Positions 24,469 through 50,100 of a DNA stretch of 64,000 bases are shown here, piece after piece (the first letter of the stretch is position 1; each line of letters starts with the position of its first letter). The stretch comes from Spodoptera frugiperda (taxonomy: Eukaryota > Arthropoda > Insecta > Lepidoptera > Noctuidae). Both the position numbers and the translations under genes were made by a program. Below the pieces are notes generated by a model. The model searched no databases. It was not told the DNA's origin and saw only the letters and a program-made list of their open reading frames with translations. The stretch lies in NCBI RefSeq assembly GCF_023101765.2, contig NC_064223.1, positions 930,001-994,000 of the forward strand, written 5' to 3'.

Positions 24469-27400
24469 ATGCAGCAGCTAAGGAAGCTAATTGGAAATAA
24501 TGGTAAATAATATTTATGAAAATATAGGTTATATTTATCTTTATATTCTTAGTAGAAAGGAAAACTACATATTTTTCAAATGTATTGATAAAGTTAAATG
24601 TATATTTGAAGAGTACTTACATACAATTATTAATCCTAATGTCAAACCTAATTTAATTTTTTGAATAAATTTAATTCTTTACAAAATGTCAAGTAAATTA
24701 TTTAAAAATACTTTCTAGATGTTATTTATTTTTATACTGTATGACAAATTACAATTTTATTTTTGTATATCAGTCATTAAATCATCGCATAAATCAATGG
24801 CAAAAGTCATAGATATTACATTCAATCATAATACTAACATAAAATTGTTACTTTGTACAAATTACTGAAAAAAAAAATTCTTAAAAATAATGACAGCAAT
24901 TTTTTTTTTATTACAGCAACCAGAGATCGAAGGAAATTATTCAGACAGCCTCAATTTCAGCACAGACCCAGATGCTTGGGTACAAAAGAAACTACAGTGG
25001 AGAAAGATAAAACACCTTTTGTAATTCCTAAAGGTACCTTTGGCCAGCCAACATGTCACACACACCCGCATTTAATTAAAGAAGAACATTTGACATGGGG
25101 CGTAACACAGGCTGAATACAAAAAAAGGCGGGAAACTCTTGTTCAAAAATTAGTTGCGGAATCTGAAAATATGCACAATACTCATATTGTAAGCATTTTA
25201 TTTTTTAATGCTTTTGTCTTTGTATATACTTCTTTAACATGTTTTTTAGACTTTTTTACTTTATCATATTTCTATTTATGTGTTTAAAAAATGTGAATTA
25301 TTTTTTAATCATTGTCATTCTATTAAATTTGTTGTGTGTTTTTGTGTTGTGCAATTATTATTGATCAATCAACAAGAATCTCTCTAAGCATATAGCTAAT
25401 TATTTAATTAGATATATATTATTTAATATTATTTAATTGGATATTAAATAAATTAATTAATATAGGTAACTATATTAATTAATTTTCTAATTAATCTTCA
25501 TATTTTTATGTTTTTTCCTATATGATTATTTACAGGTATTTTTCTATTACAGATAGTAATACCAGCAGCTCGCAAACAGTACATGTCTGACAAAATTCCA
25601 TTTGTGTTCAGACAGAACTCTGACTTCTTCTACCTCACCGGGTGTCTAGAACCCTCAGCAATACTAGTTTTACTGAAACCACCACAAACAGACCAGTTTA
25701 AGGTACCTATGTTACAACTAAAATTTAATTAATTAGGCCCAATTTCACCACTTTTGTGGAAGAAGTTATTGGATGTAAATCATTCATATAAAATATTTAT
25801 TCAAAATATACAAACTTATACAAATGTCGAGTTTCAATTATATTTAATCTTGACCACATTTTTAAATTGGGTAGCATTTAAAACATATTCTAACAATGTC
25901 ATTTGATATGGGAAATAATCTGATTTTTCATATTGTATCAAATAAAAAAAATATTTCACCTACTTGCCTACTTAAACGACATGGCCAAAAATTATATCTA
26001 TCTATCTCTTTCTCTCCCAGAGCGTTCTATTCGTACATGACAAGGACGCACACGCAGAGTTGTGGGAGGGGCCGCGGACGGGATGCGCATCCGCAGCTAA
26101 ACTGTTCTGCATGGACGAATGTCGACCCGTCGAGAACTTTGGCACGTTTTTAAATAAGTAAGCATTAACATAGACTTAAATTTTCTTAGTTTATTTTATA
26201 CTGAACAAAATATACTACAATGTTGTACTACTCAATCATGTAACTGTTTGACGAGGTAACTATAGTTTCAAGCCCCGCCGGGGCCCCGACAACGTAACAG
26301 GTTACCGGGGCTCCGGCTCAAAGCTGGAGAAGGAACGGGATGGTTTTTAGTCAGTAAGAGTCTGACACTCCCTCACTCTGACACACCTAAAGAGGGAGAA
26401 GTCATTGGATGTAAATCATACACCTCAAAAAAAGTGGACCCATAGTAAAGAGTAGCATTGCCTGATCCGAGTTCCAAGTTCGCGCCTAAATGTGTAATGT
26501 TCATGATTTTTCGAACTTACTGCACAATATTATACAACAAATCACACCCATACTACTAAAAAAAAACTTTACATCCCCAACCCTTTTCATCTAAGCACCA
26601 ACAAAACAAACTTAAAGATTTAAAAAGTTAGTATTTGTTACAGACTTACAACGAATTCAAAGCCTGCAGTGCTGTGGTACCACAACGAGGATCCCGCCAA
26701 CCCTGACATACACACCTCGGTCAGAGGGACCCTCAGAGGAGATTCCAATCTCACTCTGTCTGACCCTAAACGCGCCCTACACTTCATGAGGGTCGTAAAG
26801 TCCCCGGCAGAGATCGAGCTCATGAAGGAAACCTGTTATATTGGCTCGCAGTCTGTTAATATGGCTATGGCGTGTACTAAGCCTGGTGAGTTGGAAATGT
26901 GTATTTTTTACGATGATAAATGCAACTCAGTCAAAGGTCAGGTTTAATACATAACTTAAAGATAATTCGATAATCTCGCCTCTTATGATATAATATTATC
27001 TTCAAGTTGAACTTAAATAATTAAAAATCGCCGCGTTTGCGCTCGTTGCTCATGATGAAGAGTCCCTTTGTGACTCGAGACTAATAGAGATTTTCTCCAT
27101 TAATGTTCGAAAGTTAACCGTGATTTTTAATTAATTTAGTAGTTAATATAAAAAAAGTTTAACTTAAATTAACAAACTTAGCTAAAGCAAAATAGCTGTA
27201 GTCACATTTTTAATAGCCATATCTTATTTGATTAATCACCAGGTATATCCGAGCACATGGTGAACGCAGTGCTGGAGTACTCGTGCAAGCAGGGCGGGGC
27301 GGAGCACCTGGCGTTCCCCCCGGTGGTGGCCGGCGGAGCCCGAGCCACGCACATACACTACGTCGCCAACAACCAGCTGCTCAACGCCGACGAGATGATA

Positions 27401-29955
27401 CTTGTTGACTCAGGTAACTTACTTTCTAGGTATTAAACCTACCTCGGTTCAGAGGAGTGGTGAAGGAAAGAGACAATAGACTTTATAGTAATTTGTGGTA
27501 CCTATAAGTATGTAAAGGTATTTAATCATAGACATAGTGTCGAAAGATATAGAGAGAATACTAGGCAACTCTAGTCAGTGATATTTTTTTTAATTCTACT
27601 ATAATGAGCGGAACCAGTAAAACGTTTGTGTTAGAAAAAAAATTCATATACCATTATTTGTCATTATAGAAAAACCTTATAATATTCACTGGTCGGTAAA
27701 TAACATCTGCTCATACTCAGCACTTTTGTGAACCTTTACACTGTATATAGCATAGTTTCTAGTTAGCATAATATCTGAATAAGTAATGTGTCGCAGGCAG
27801 CCAGCACTGGATGTACAACTCGGACATCTCCCGCACGTGGCCGGTGGGGGGCTCCTTCTCCAAGCACCACCGGATACTCTACGAGCTCGTGCTCACTGTA
27901 CAGGTAACTTCTTCATGGTATAGGTTTTAATAATAGGCACCTCATCTACATTTTAATAATTTTGACGTGTAAAAGACGTGCTCTTTTGTAACCTATTTGC
28001 AAAAATAAATTCATTGTTTTATTGTTGCAAGTGCGTTGCATACCTTGTAAATGGAGAATTGAGTTCCAGTAACCTTACTCACACAACGCAAGCGTTGTTT
28101 CACGTCGGTTTTCTATGAGGCCGTGGTATCACTCCGGTCGAGTTTGTGCCGAAGCATGGCTCTCCCGTGTTATACTATAATTTTACTTAACTAAAATATC
28201 TGAAATCTAACTATTATTTTAGAAACGTCTAATAGAGTTGCTGGGCGAGCAGCGTCCACCGCTGGACAAGTTGTTCGACAGCATGTGTCGGCTGCTGGGC
28301 AAGCACTTGAAGGAGGAGGGGATCATATCCAAGAAATTGGAGGGACAAGAACTGTTTTCGGTGAGGGTGCTTTCTATTAAATTTATCTATCAACTAGCGT
28401 CATTTTAGGCCGTTTTTATGAGACCTTATAGTATCACTCGGGTCGAGCTAACCCATTCGTGGGCACATAGCTTTGCTACGCTTCGAACTATGTTACATAT
28501 ATTTGTGTACAGCTGTGGCTGCGACTTCGTCCGCGTGAAATAGTGACTTGGGATAGTTTTCTCGCCCGTAGGGTATCTCCTATCGTAGCAGTGCTATCGC
28601 GCGGTAACATGTAGCCTATTTGTTGACCCGACCTGTTAGTAATATTAAAATATATGCAGTACCGTTTGGGATATTTTTTGAAAAAAATTCAAAATTTCAA
28701 GTGAAATATATGCAGTACCTTTTGAGATATCTATTGTTGATCACTCTTACGCCCTAGGTATCATTTAACCTTTTGACCGCCAGAGCGCTGTGCCCTCCAC
28801 GCCAAGCCACAAATTCAACGAAATAACCCTGAAAATATTAGGGATTCCAAAATGTTATCGAATGTGTTTATTTTGTTTTTCTCTGTGATCTGTTTCTTGG
28901 CATCTATAGATGTCGGTGGCGCACAGGGCACGCTTGCGCATGACATCTATTCATGCCATTGGCGTTCAAAAGGTTAAAGAAATATTCAATGTGTAGTTTT
29001 GACTTTTCTACGATTTGATTGTATGTATAGATTTATAATGAATTAATGACAAAATGATATCCGTATTGTTTCCAGCGCGCGTACCGGCTGTGCCCGCACC
29101 ACGTGTCGCACTACCTGGGGCTGGACGTGCACGACGCGCCGCTCGTGCGCCGGAACGTGCCCGTCTGCACCAACATGATCGTCACTGTAGAACCTGGTAT
29201 GTTACCATCATTATACCGTAAAACGGGGTGAATAGGGATCGAGAGGTGAATAGGTATAGGGAAATTCTTCATAGTATCTATTCACCCCTCTTCTGTCCCT
29301 ATTCACCTCTCGATCCCTATTCACCCCGTTTTACTGTATATAAAACATGATCTTATATCTGTTAAAGCTCTTAACCATATAACCATTTGCGACTGGGACT
29401 AAAAAAAAATACTCGACAAGACACATAGAGCGACTTTTGAGAATTTCGTAAAGTCGAAACTCACAATCATTTAACTCAGTTGGAAAGGGATAAACTGAAC
29501 TTTAATGTACAAAAAACAATTCTATAAGATATGGAACTTTTGTCCCGGCTTTCACCGAAAATTGGGATTATTGCCAAAAAAGCAATTGCACCCTGTCAGA
29601 CCACCGCGGAAGACCTAACGGGTTACCGGGGCTCCATCTCGAAGATCAGGAGTAGGCACAGGGTGGTTTTTATTCAGTAAGAGTCTGACACTCCCGTCCG
29701 CTTCACCACCAAGTCATTGAATGATTTTCCCCCATAAAAAAACCTCACAGGCCAAATGCCATGATATAAAACTTTACAATTCCAGGAATCTACATCAGAC
29801 CAGACGACACGACAGTTCCCAAAGAGTTCCGAGGCGTCGGCATTCGCGTGGAAGACGACGTACTCATCACTGACAAGGAACCAGTAGTATTGACGGACGC
29901 GTGTGTTAAGGAAGTAGCCGACATTGAGGCTCTTGTTGGCAAGCACAGCCTCTAA
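24469..29955 (+). CDS. XPNPEP3: Xaa-Pro aminopeptidase 3, mitochondrial
   Basis: Ten coding exons join in phase to 513 aa: 24469-24502, 24917-25188, 25553-25702, 26021-26157, 26644-26885, 27243-27413, 27797-27903, 28223-28360, 29076-29196 and 29786-29955 (TAA). All introns are GT-AG. The N terminus is rich in Arg and Lys with few acids for about 30 residues, which suggests a mitochondrial presequence. An aminopeptidase P N-terminal domain follows (about residues 60-240), then a pita-bread metallopeptidase domain (M24B). The two-metal ligands are all visible: Asp334 and Asp345 (D-x10-D), His429, Glu456 (VTVEPG) and Glu480. The family removes a residue next to Pro; the yeast homologue Icp55 trims presequence-processed mitochondrial proteins. 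The length matches the human protein (about 507 aa). It converges on PPAT. Organelle targeting is inferred. Confidence 0.95.
26262..26440 (+). repeat. SINE-like retroelement copy in XPNPEP3 intron 4
   Basis: It carries GTTACCGGGGCTCCGGCTCA, AGTAAGAGTCTGACACTCCC and GGGAGAAGTCATTGGATG, and ends in CCTCAAAAAAAG. This is the same family as the copy at 19714-19904. It has moderately diverged and I see no clear target-site duplication. Confidence 0.65.
28765..28977. mobile_element. piggyBac-type MITE in XPNPEP3 intron 8
   Basis: TTAA at 28765-28768 and 28974-28977 flanks a 205-bp element. Its ends are CCTTTTGACCGCCA and the inverted TGGCGTTCAAAAGG, with one mismatch. Subterminal inverted blocks also match (GCGCTGTGCCCT against AGGGCACGC-like sequence). 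TTAA target sites and CCYT-starting termini are the hallmarks of piggyBac elements. There is no transposase frame, so it would have been mobilised in trans. Confidence 0.75.
29219..29333. repeat. Hairpin element, 36-bp perfect arms
   Basis: The arms at 29219-29254 and 29298-29333 are exact reverse complements, starting TAAAACGGGGTGAATAGGG, with a 43-nt spacer. The spacer itself repeats TATTCACCCCTC-like units. It lies in XPNPEP3 intron 9. It looks like a small MITE or fold-back repeat; the family is unknown. Confidence 0.75.
29600..29745 (+). repeat. SINE-like retroelement copy in XPNPEP3 intron 9
   Basis: It contains GGGTTACCGGGGCTCCATCT, AGTAAGAGTCTGACACTCCC and CCAAGTCATTGAATGAT, and ends in CCCCCATAAAAAAACC. 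This is the same family as the copies at 19714 and 26262, and it sits only about 40 bp before the last XPNPEP3 exon. Confidence 0.65.
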
Positions 29956-30764
29956 CTATAAAAGGCCTAACCTTAAAAGGCCCGTAATTTGTGATCAGTC
30001 GGCTTGTTTTCTCCTATAAAAAGCCTAGGCTGGTGTTTAGGACTAGATGATGATGATGATCACCATTCAAAATTCAAAATGGTTGTCTGTAAATAAGATT
30101 TGGTCAGTGAATCATCTTACTCAATTAATGTCAGTTAGAGTTGACCTTCGTAAAATTTAGGAGCAAAAATTATTAGTCATTCCTGTTGTTTAAGAACCAT
30201 TAGTTATTAGATGTCAGATGCAATACGCGTCTAAAGGTAAAACGCATTTAGACAATTTTAATGACTGCGAGTTAAACTTAGTAGAGTCGAAAGCAAAAAA
30301 ATGTTCTTCTAGTAAAGCAAAATAGAATGGATTAATTCTCTCACTCATTCATTCACTCATTTTATAATGTTCTTGTAGGAATCAATCCGAATTATTTTTG
30401 ACTGATTGATCTTTTAGATTTGATTGCTTGAATCTGACAATATTAGTGCGGGCGAAGCCAGTTAATGTGTATAGCTGTTAAATGTGGTAAATTATTATAA
30501 TAAATTACATTTGAAATTTTAAATTGCGTCAAATAACCTTGCAAGATAGAAAGTCAGTTTTTCATACAATAGTTCATGAAATTATAGCGCAAATGTAACT
30601 TTAAATGTACAATAATAATTTCATAGTTTTTAGATACTGGGGAAATCACCCTTATTTATTACAGAGTAAAGTCGCATTTAATTGTGAGTTGTGAAATTTT
30701 AATTTACACAAAGTTGTATAGACAAGTACCAAACATGTTCCTTTGTAAACATATTGTAAATATA

Positions 30765-30770
30765 AATAAA
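30765..30770 (+). terminator. Candidate XPNPEP3 polyadenylation signal
   Basis: AATAAA lies about 810 nt after the XPNPEP3 stop and is followed within 20-30 nt by GT- and T-rich sequence (GAATTGTGTAATTGATTTG). An earlier AATAAA near 30500 is an alternative, so the 3' UTR length is uncertain. Confidence 0.4.
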
Positions 30771-30907
30771 ATTGTTGAATTGTGTAATTGATTTGTTTCA
30801 TTAGCACGCGCGCGTTATATTCCAAAATACCTACTAATCTTCCAATAACGCGGGCGCGGGCGCCTCCCTGCTAACTGTAGCAATATTCAATACTACCATA
30901 ATAATTA

Positions 30908-31050
30908 TCCAGACCTGCTAGTGGGTTACCTCCAAAAGCAGGAGTAGGAACGAGGTGGTCCTAGTCAGTAAGAGTCTGACAGTCCCTCTCACCTCGCCCA
31001 AGACGGGAGAAGTCATTGGATGATTTACCTCCCTCAAAAAATGAAAATAG
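30908..31050 (+). repeat. SINE-like retroelement copy downstream of XPNPEP3
   Basis: It carries AGTGGGTTACCTCCAAAAGC, AGTAAGAGTCTGACAGTCCC and GGGAGAAGTCATTGGATGAT, with a CCTCAAAAAATG end. It shares the ordered landmarks of the family at 19714-19904. Confidence 0.6.
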
Positions 31051-32980
31051 TGTGTCTTTTACTATATGACAGTTACTTTTTGCAGAATTTTAATTCAAAT
31101 ATAGAATAGATGACGCGTGTCTTTAGATTTAAACTCAAAGACTAAGGGCGGCTTGCGCAACATTTGATCTTAACAGAATTTAGTTAAATGTGTTTATCTT
31201 GCTAAATATGTTTAGTCTAAATACAATTAAAAAGGTCTTGCTCATGTTCGTTTAGATGGTAATTTAACTAATCATAGTTAGAGAGTAAATTAAAGTTAAA
31301 TTAATAATATTTATCTTTGTAAAGCGACGTCCTTTACGTCAATGTAGAAAATCCTTATTGCGGCGCTTCACTTGAAGTATACTTGTATCTTATAGCTAAT
31401 GTAATTCAAATAAAACCACAGGCGTGTAGAAAAAAACTTTATATAAAAGTATATGTACTTACAATTCTCGACAATTTTTCAACATCGATTGTTTCTTTTA
31501 TTTTTCTTTTAAAACAGTACTTAGACAATATGACCTCAGTTCCTACGTTTAGTGAGGTCCACTGTATTATAATATTTTTTTTTGTATATTTTTTATTTGC
31601 TTAGGAACATTAGATAGTCTTAAAATTACAATATTTTCTTGTGTCTTTTAACAACGTGCCGAATTTTTTTGTTAAAACAACAAATATTGGCCCCATATTA
31701 ACAATAAATGTAACTTAAAGTTAAAAGGACAAAGATCTTATTTAACTACTTATTTTAAATCAATTGGATTCGAGAATTTTTATCATGAAAACTGATATAT
31801 TCGTACGAAAATATCGATTGAGATTTTGGATATAAAATCAATCCAATAATAAAAACTAAAACATTTTCCCACTGTATTATAAAATATCAAAAAATATGTG
31901 TCTATACATAGGAATGTTTTGAAAAATATAGTTTTTAATAAGAAATATCTACTTAGTCTATAAATTGATAGAGTAGCATTAAAATTAGAATATATCGCCG
32001 TAGCCAGCACGACGTTGCTCTAAATATAATTTATTACTAATATTCGAGGTATAATTCGAATGAAATGCACAATTATTCGAGAATGTATTGAAGATTTTTT
32101 GATGGAGAATCTTGATCATAGATTTAAAAATCACGTTAACCGCCACGTCGGATACTGATGACCGACGCTTAGCAGAAAATTTACCGTAAACAGTTTCCTT
32201 TCAACAGTTAATGTCTTTAATTAAAAACAGATGTATAAATGTATAAACATATTATGGATTGTATGTAAAAGCGATTTTAGCATGTAAAATAATCATGATT
32301 AGGTTTGTTTTTCATCAAACTACTCAAAAAATCTTTCAGTATGCTGTTATTAAAAATCTATGACAATCATCTCCATAAGGTAGCCAAAATAAAAAACATA
32401 ATAAGGCACTAGTGGCTTACCTAACCTACAAAAAACTTCATAAATTACATTTTATAGTAATATTCGACAACTTTAAAAATATATTTAGAAAAATATTCAG
32501 TAAATAAAGTACCTATAGTAAATATAGATTGTACAATCTACTTTGTAAGCTAAAACAAATATTCCATTCCATTTATACCCCATACAAATGCAATATAGTA
32601 CTTGTAAAGTATATCTTTAACAATATTTAGTACAAGATTTACTCCGTTTCGTTACAATTTACAAACAAACATCATGTCGTTTTTAGCTTCTGTATACAAT
32701 ACTTTTATTTTTACGTGAATGTAAACGATTCTTTAGTAGATAATGATGAGTATAGTATAAATTAGAGAAGAATATTATTTCTCAGCAACATCAATTGCTA
32801 TTGTACTAAAATCACTATCTGAGGCCTTAGTACGGCCTCTGGTTAGTAGTAAGCCCTCTGATTGGCCGGCTTGAATGAACCAACCAAATCAATCTCGTTA
32901 AACGTATAGCCAACTCGTACTAAGGATACTGTTTGACACTTATCAGCATACCAATAAGGCATTAAATTGTAAAGAGTTGC
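31051..32980. other. Intergenic space between convergent XPNPEP3 and PPAT
   Basis: This is AT-rich sequence with no supported exons; the frames at 31383-31604 and 31783-32010 are low-complexity chance frames. A short repeat near 32870-32945 (GATTGGCCGGCTTGAATG, CGTTAAACGTATAGCCAA) resembles a stretch near 42905-43010. Confidence 0.5.
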
Positions 32981-32984
32981 TTGT

Positions 32985-32990
32985 TTTATT
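32985..32990 (-). terminator. Candidate PPAT polyadenylation signal
   Basis: TTTATT on the plus strand gives AATAAA on the minus strand, about 175 nt after the PPAT stop codon. The spacing suits a short 3' UTR. It is supported only by the hexamer and its position. Confidence 0.4.
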
Positions 32991-33160
32991 TGACACAATG
33001 GACACAATAATAAAACATAAAGTTATCAACACATTCCTGTTAGATTATCTATAAAAAATCATCTACATTCACGGAAAAAGTAAATTAAAAAGAAAATCGA
33101 ACCGTGCCAATCACCATTCATACTTCATGTTCACCAATCACCAGGCAGCAGATCGTTCAT

Positions 33161-46694
<13,534 letters not shown>

Positions 46695-47038
46695 CTGAAA
46701 GGACCAGATTATAATTTTTAAGTTCAAATGTCGCAATGCTCGGATAATTTTTAAACTGGTACATAGTAGTTGGATACAAGTCTGCATAGACATTTGAATC
46801 CTATATTTAATTTGATATTAACTAGTTAGAACAGGAAAATGCACAATGCACTAATAATTGCATACAAATGAAATTAAATTCATCACGCGTTAGTTAAAAC
46901 AGTGGTAATATTATCAAGATTCTAAATTAACAACTAAAATATTCAAGCAAATTCGAATTCATATTAGCCGGTAAAAAAACTAGACCAATACTAATTAATA
47001 TATTAGCCCTATGTATTTCCGTTTTATAAAAAAACTCA

Positions 47039-47165
47039 CGTGTAGCTGTCACTAAGCGATGATAGGAATTAAAAAATAAATATTTTTTTACTTCAATATA
47101 AACAAACACAGAGGTCACTAATTGTTCTGACCGCACAAAATCACACAGCGGCGTTGGAAACTAAA
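47039..47165 (-). promoter_or_regulatory. Candidate PPAT 5' UTR exon (proximal)
   Basis: The minus-strand sequence TAGCTACAC|GTGAGTTTTT is a strong 5' splice site about 350 nt upstream of the PPAT coding exon 1 acceptor. A non-coding first exon ending here would splice neatly to 46694. Its 5' end is not determined. It competes with the candidate at 52812. Confidence 0.35.
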
Positions 47166-47169
47166 CTAA

Positions 47170-50100
47170 CCAGACTCCTTAAACACTTTAGATTATAAGC
47201 GCCTCGGTACAACATACAAACAAGTTTTTAATGCCAATAACACACAATTGCTCGATAATAAAACAAAAACATGAGCTAAATTAACATTCGACTAAATGAC
47301 AAATACTTTTGCTTCACAACACCAAGGCGTTCCGATTTCAATGTGTGACGTCAAGGGTTTGTTTAAATAATATATTTTACGTCATCCGATATTGGGATAG
47401 CGATAATTTGACCGAGATAATGTTGCCAACCGCCTTGTTCACATTAATAGTTAATTTCATCAAAATATTATTTGCGCAGCATCTTTGCTACTGGGTCAAA
47501 GGGTGAGGGAAGTGGGACAAACGGACAGAAAATAATAAAAATTCTTACTCCTACGTAGTTTGTTTTCTTTAGATATCCAATTGAGGAAGTTTATCTAACA
47601 ACAGAATTTGTGATCACTAAACAGATAAATCAGGGCTCAAAATAGTTTCAAATCACAAACTGACAATCGATGTTAGGTAAAAGTTGTTGGAAGGGAAAAG
47701 TGCAACTGAGTGTAGCCTAGATGCCTGCTGCTCCCCTCCATCAGTTGGGATGAGTGGCATGCCATATTTCCATATTTCAACGTTCATCGCTCCACATCAC
47801 AAGTAAACAAGACGTCAATCAGAGCAGTCAACAATCGAAATCGCGTGATTGACACCATTTTTGACGCGTACTGTCCGCAAAAGAGACATTCCTACAAGAC
47901 ATTTTCTGTGCAGAAAATTAGATTTCGCATTGACTCGCCATCCGTCTTCAAGTATGCATTAATAATCTCGTGAACAGTTCTAATGGGTATAATTTCCTAT
48001 ATATTGATCGATACGGGTGTAAAGTAGTTGACTAACCAGTTACTCTCAGTCACAAATCTTGTTCCCGATTAAATCTCTCAGCACTACTGCCAGGATTCAC
48101 AACTGGAGTTGCGTGTAGAGCACAAAAACAAATTACATTCTGACTCTGCACTTTCTGATTGCGATAATTTGGTTTCGTCTTACAGTACAAAAAAGCCAAT
48201 TTCGCGATTTCGCGACAAACAAAAAATAGCAACACTTCCACAGCTTGCGTTATAAGCGTTATCGACGAGACCAAAATGATGAAACACTCTAGAAATAAAT
48301 TAAGTAGAAAATAATAAACATAAAATTGAGATCGAGTTCGAGATTCTGTACATAGTTATAAACATTAGCAATATGCTATTAATGTGTCGTCATTACAAAA
48401 GACGCTTGACTCGTAGGGGGTCAGTTATCTTGTGACTTGTACATTTCCACAAGGGGGAGCAATAAACAAGCTGACGATAAGATTATTGGAAATTAACACA
48501 ACATTAATAATTGTGATGATGACAGTGCCTCACTATATTTAGTAGAGTCTGGTGCAATAAAAAACATCGCTTAGTGCTGTATTATTTTTGTCGTACGATT
48601 TTGTGATAGGGAGTAATCACGTTGACCTGTGCAATTATTGGATAAACAGGTCTTGACTCTTCTTTTGTAAACTTTTTCACTATAAATAGATATTATAGAT
48701 ATCAAAGCTTTGATAAATACAGTCACGAGGGGAATTACTTTTAATTGGCGAAGCAGCTGAGTCTGATTAGTGGTTAAAATTGATGTGATGCGAATACGAT
48801 AACAGTATGTTTTTATTGAACGGTTGCATTTGTTTACTGGTCCTTCGGTACGTAAATTGACCTAGGTCTTTTAGAATTACGTTTCTATCCTGTAAATTAT
48901 GGAATTGGGTGATAATACGAAGCTTCTTTTGGTAAAACAAAACTCACTACCACATTTTAAGGATACAGAAATTACACCACGCTAGTTAGGTTCGAAAAAG
49001 ATGCCGTATAAGCCAACAATTTATCTATAATAAAAAACTTGGACGCAACAAGTGTGAAAAAAAATACTATGAAATATTTGACCAATCATTGACACGTTCA
49101 ATCTCATTTGATTAGGTGTCAATGAAATCAATTTTCGATCTACTCGGCTGACTAGACAACTAGTTTTATCCGGAAATGCCTGCTATTTTCTAATATCAGG
49201 TTGTTATTGTCACTGTTACAACAGACAGACAGTATCAATGCAAGTTATTATATTTCTAATATGTAGCAATATCAGGTTACATCATTACGAACGGCTGTAT
49301 AATTTATGATGTAATTATAGGTACCACCTACTGGTCGAGCCTGGTTGAGTAATTAGTTTTTCAATAAGAAAATTTGCCACTTAATTAGTTATTATTTATT
49401 TTATTGTAACCGCAATCTTATTACCTTCTAACGTATGTAACTATAATGTTTGAGTTTATTTATTTAAAAGAAACATTTTTCTTCTTTGGTTCATATAAAA
49501 GGACCAGAAATTATGGAACTCAATAAATAAATTTGTTAAATCAAGTTTTGCAACTTTTCAATTAGATTGGTAGATAGTTTCACAGTGAAATTTTTTACCT
49601 CTCGCCTGTCTGGTCTGGAAGAAAAATAACGCGATCAAGACATTAATACCGAGTTGCGGCGCATGCTGCTCTTGAATATGAGTCCAGATGGGCTTTGAAA
49701 GTACCAGAGTTTCTCTCGAATAATCCATGTTAGTAGTTCGCATTGTTACTTCAATTAATTAATGTGTCTCATTCACAAGAAACTCTGCGATCCGTTTAGG
49801 CTGTAGATAGATAGGTTATTAAAATTGACAGGTAGAAAGTTACTATCTGTGAACGGTTAACGACCCAGTGATGTGATTATTGTTTTGCATGGAAACATTA
49901 CTAATTACGCTAATTAGTAGGTATTATGATGTGCTCAATCTGACAGTTAGTTATTATTATTATGTACCTGTCTGTTGGAATGTTGAATAAAAATAGGGTA
50001 AGTTCGCCTGTTCACGTCCACCTAACAGTTCGTGTTCATGTTACGGAAACAAAATCCTGAAAACTACCACCATATTAGTAGTAGTTAGTACACATCTGTT

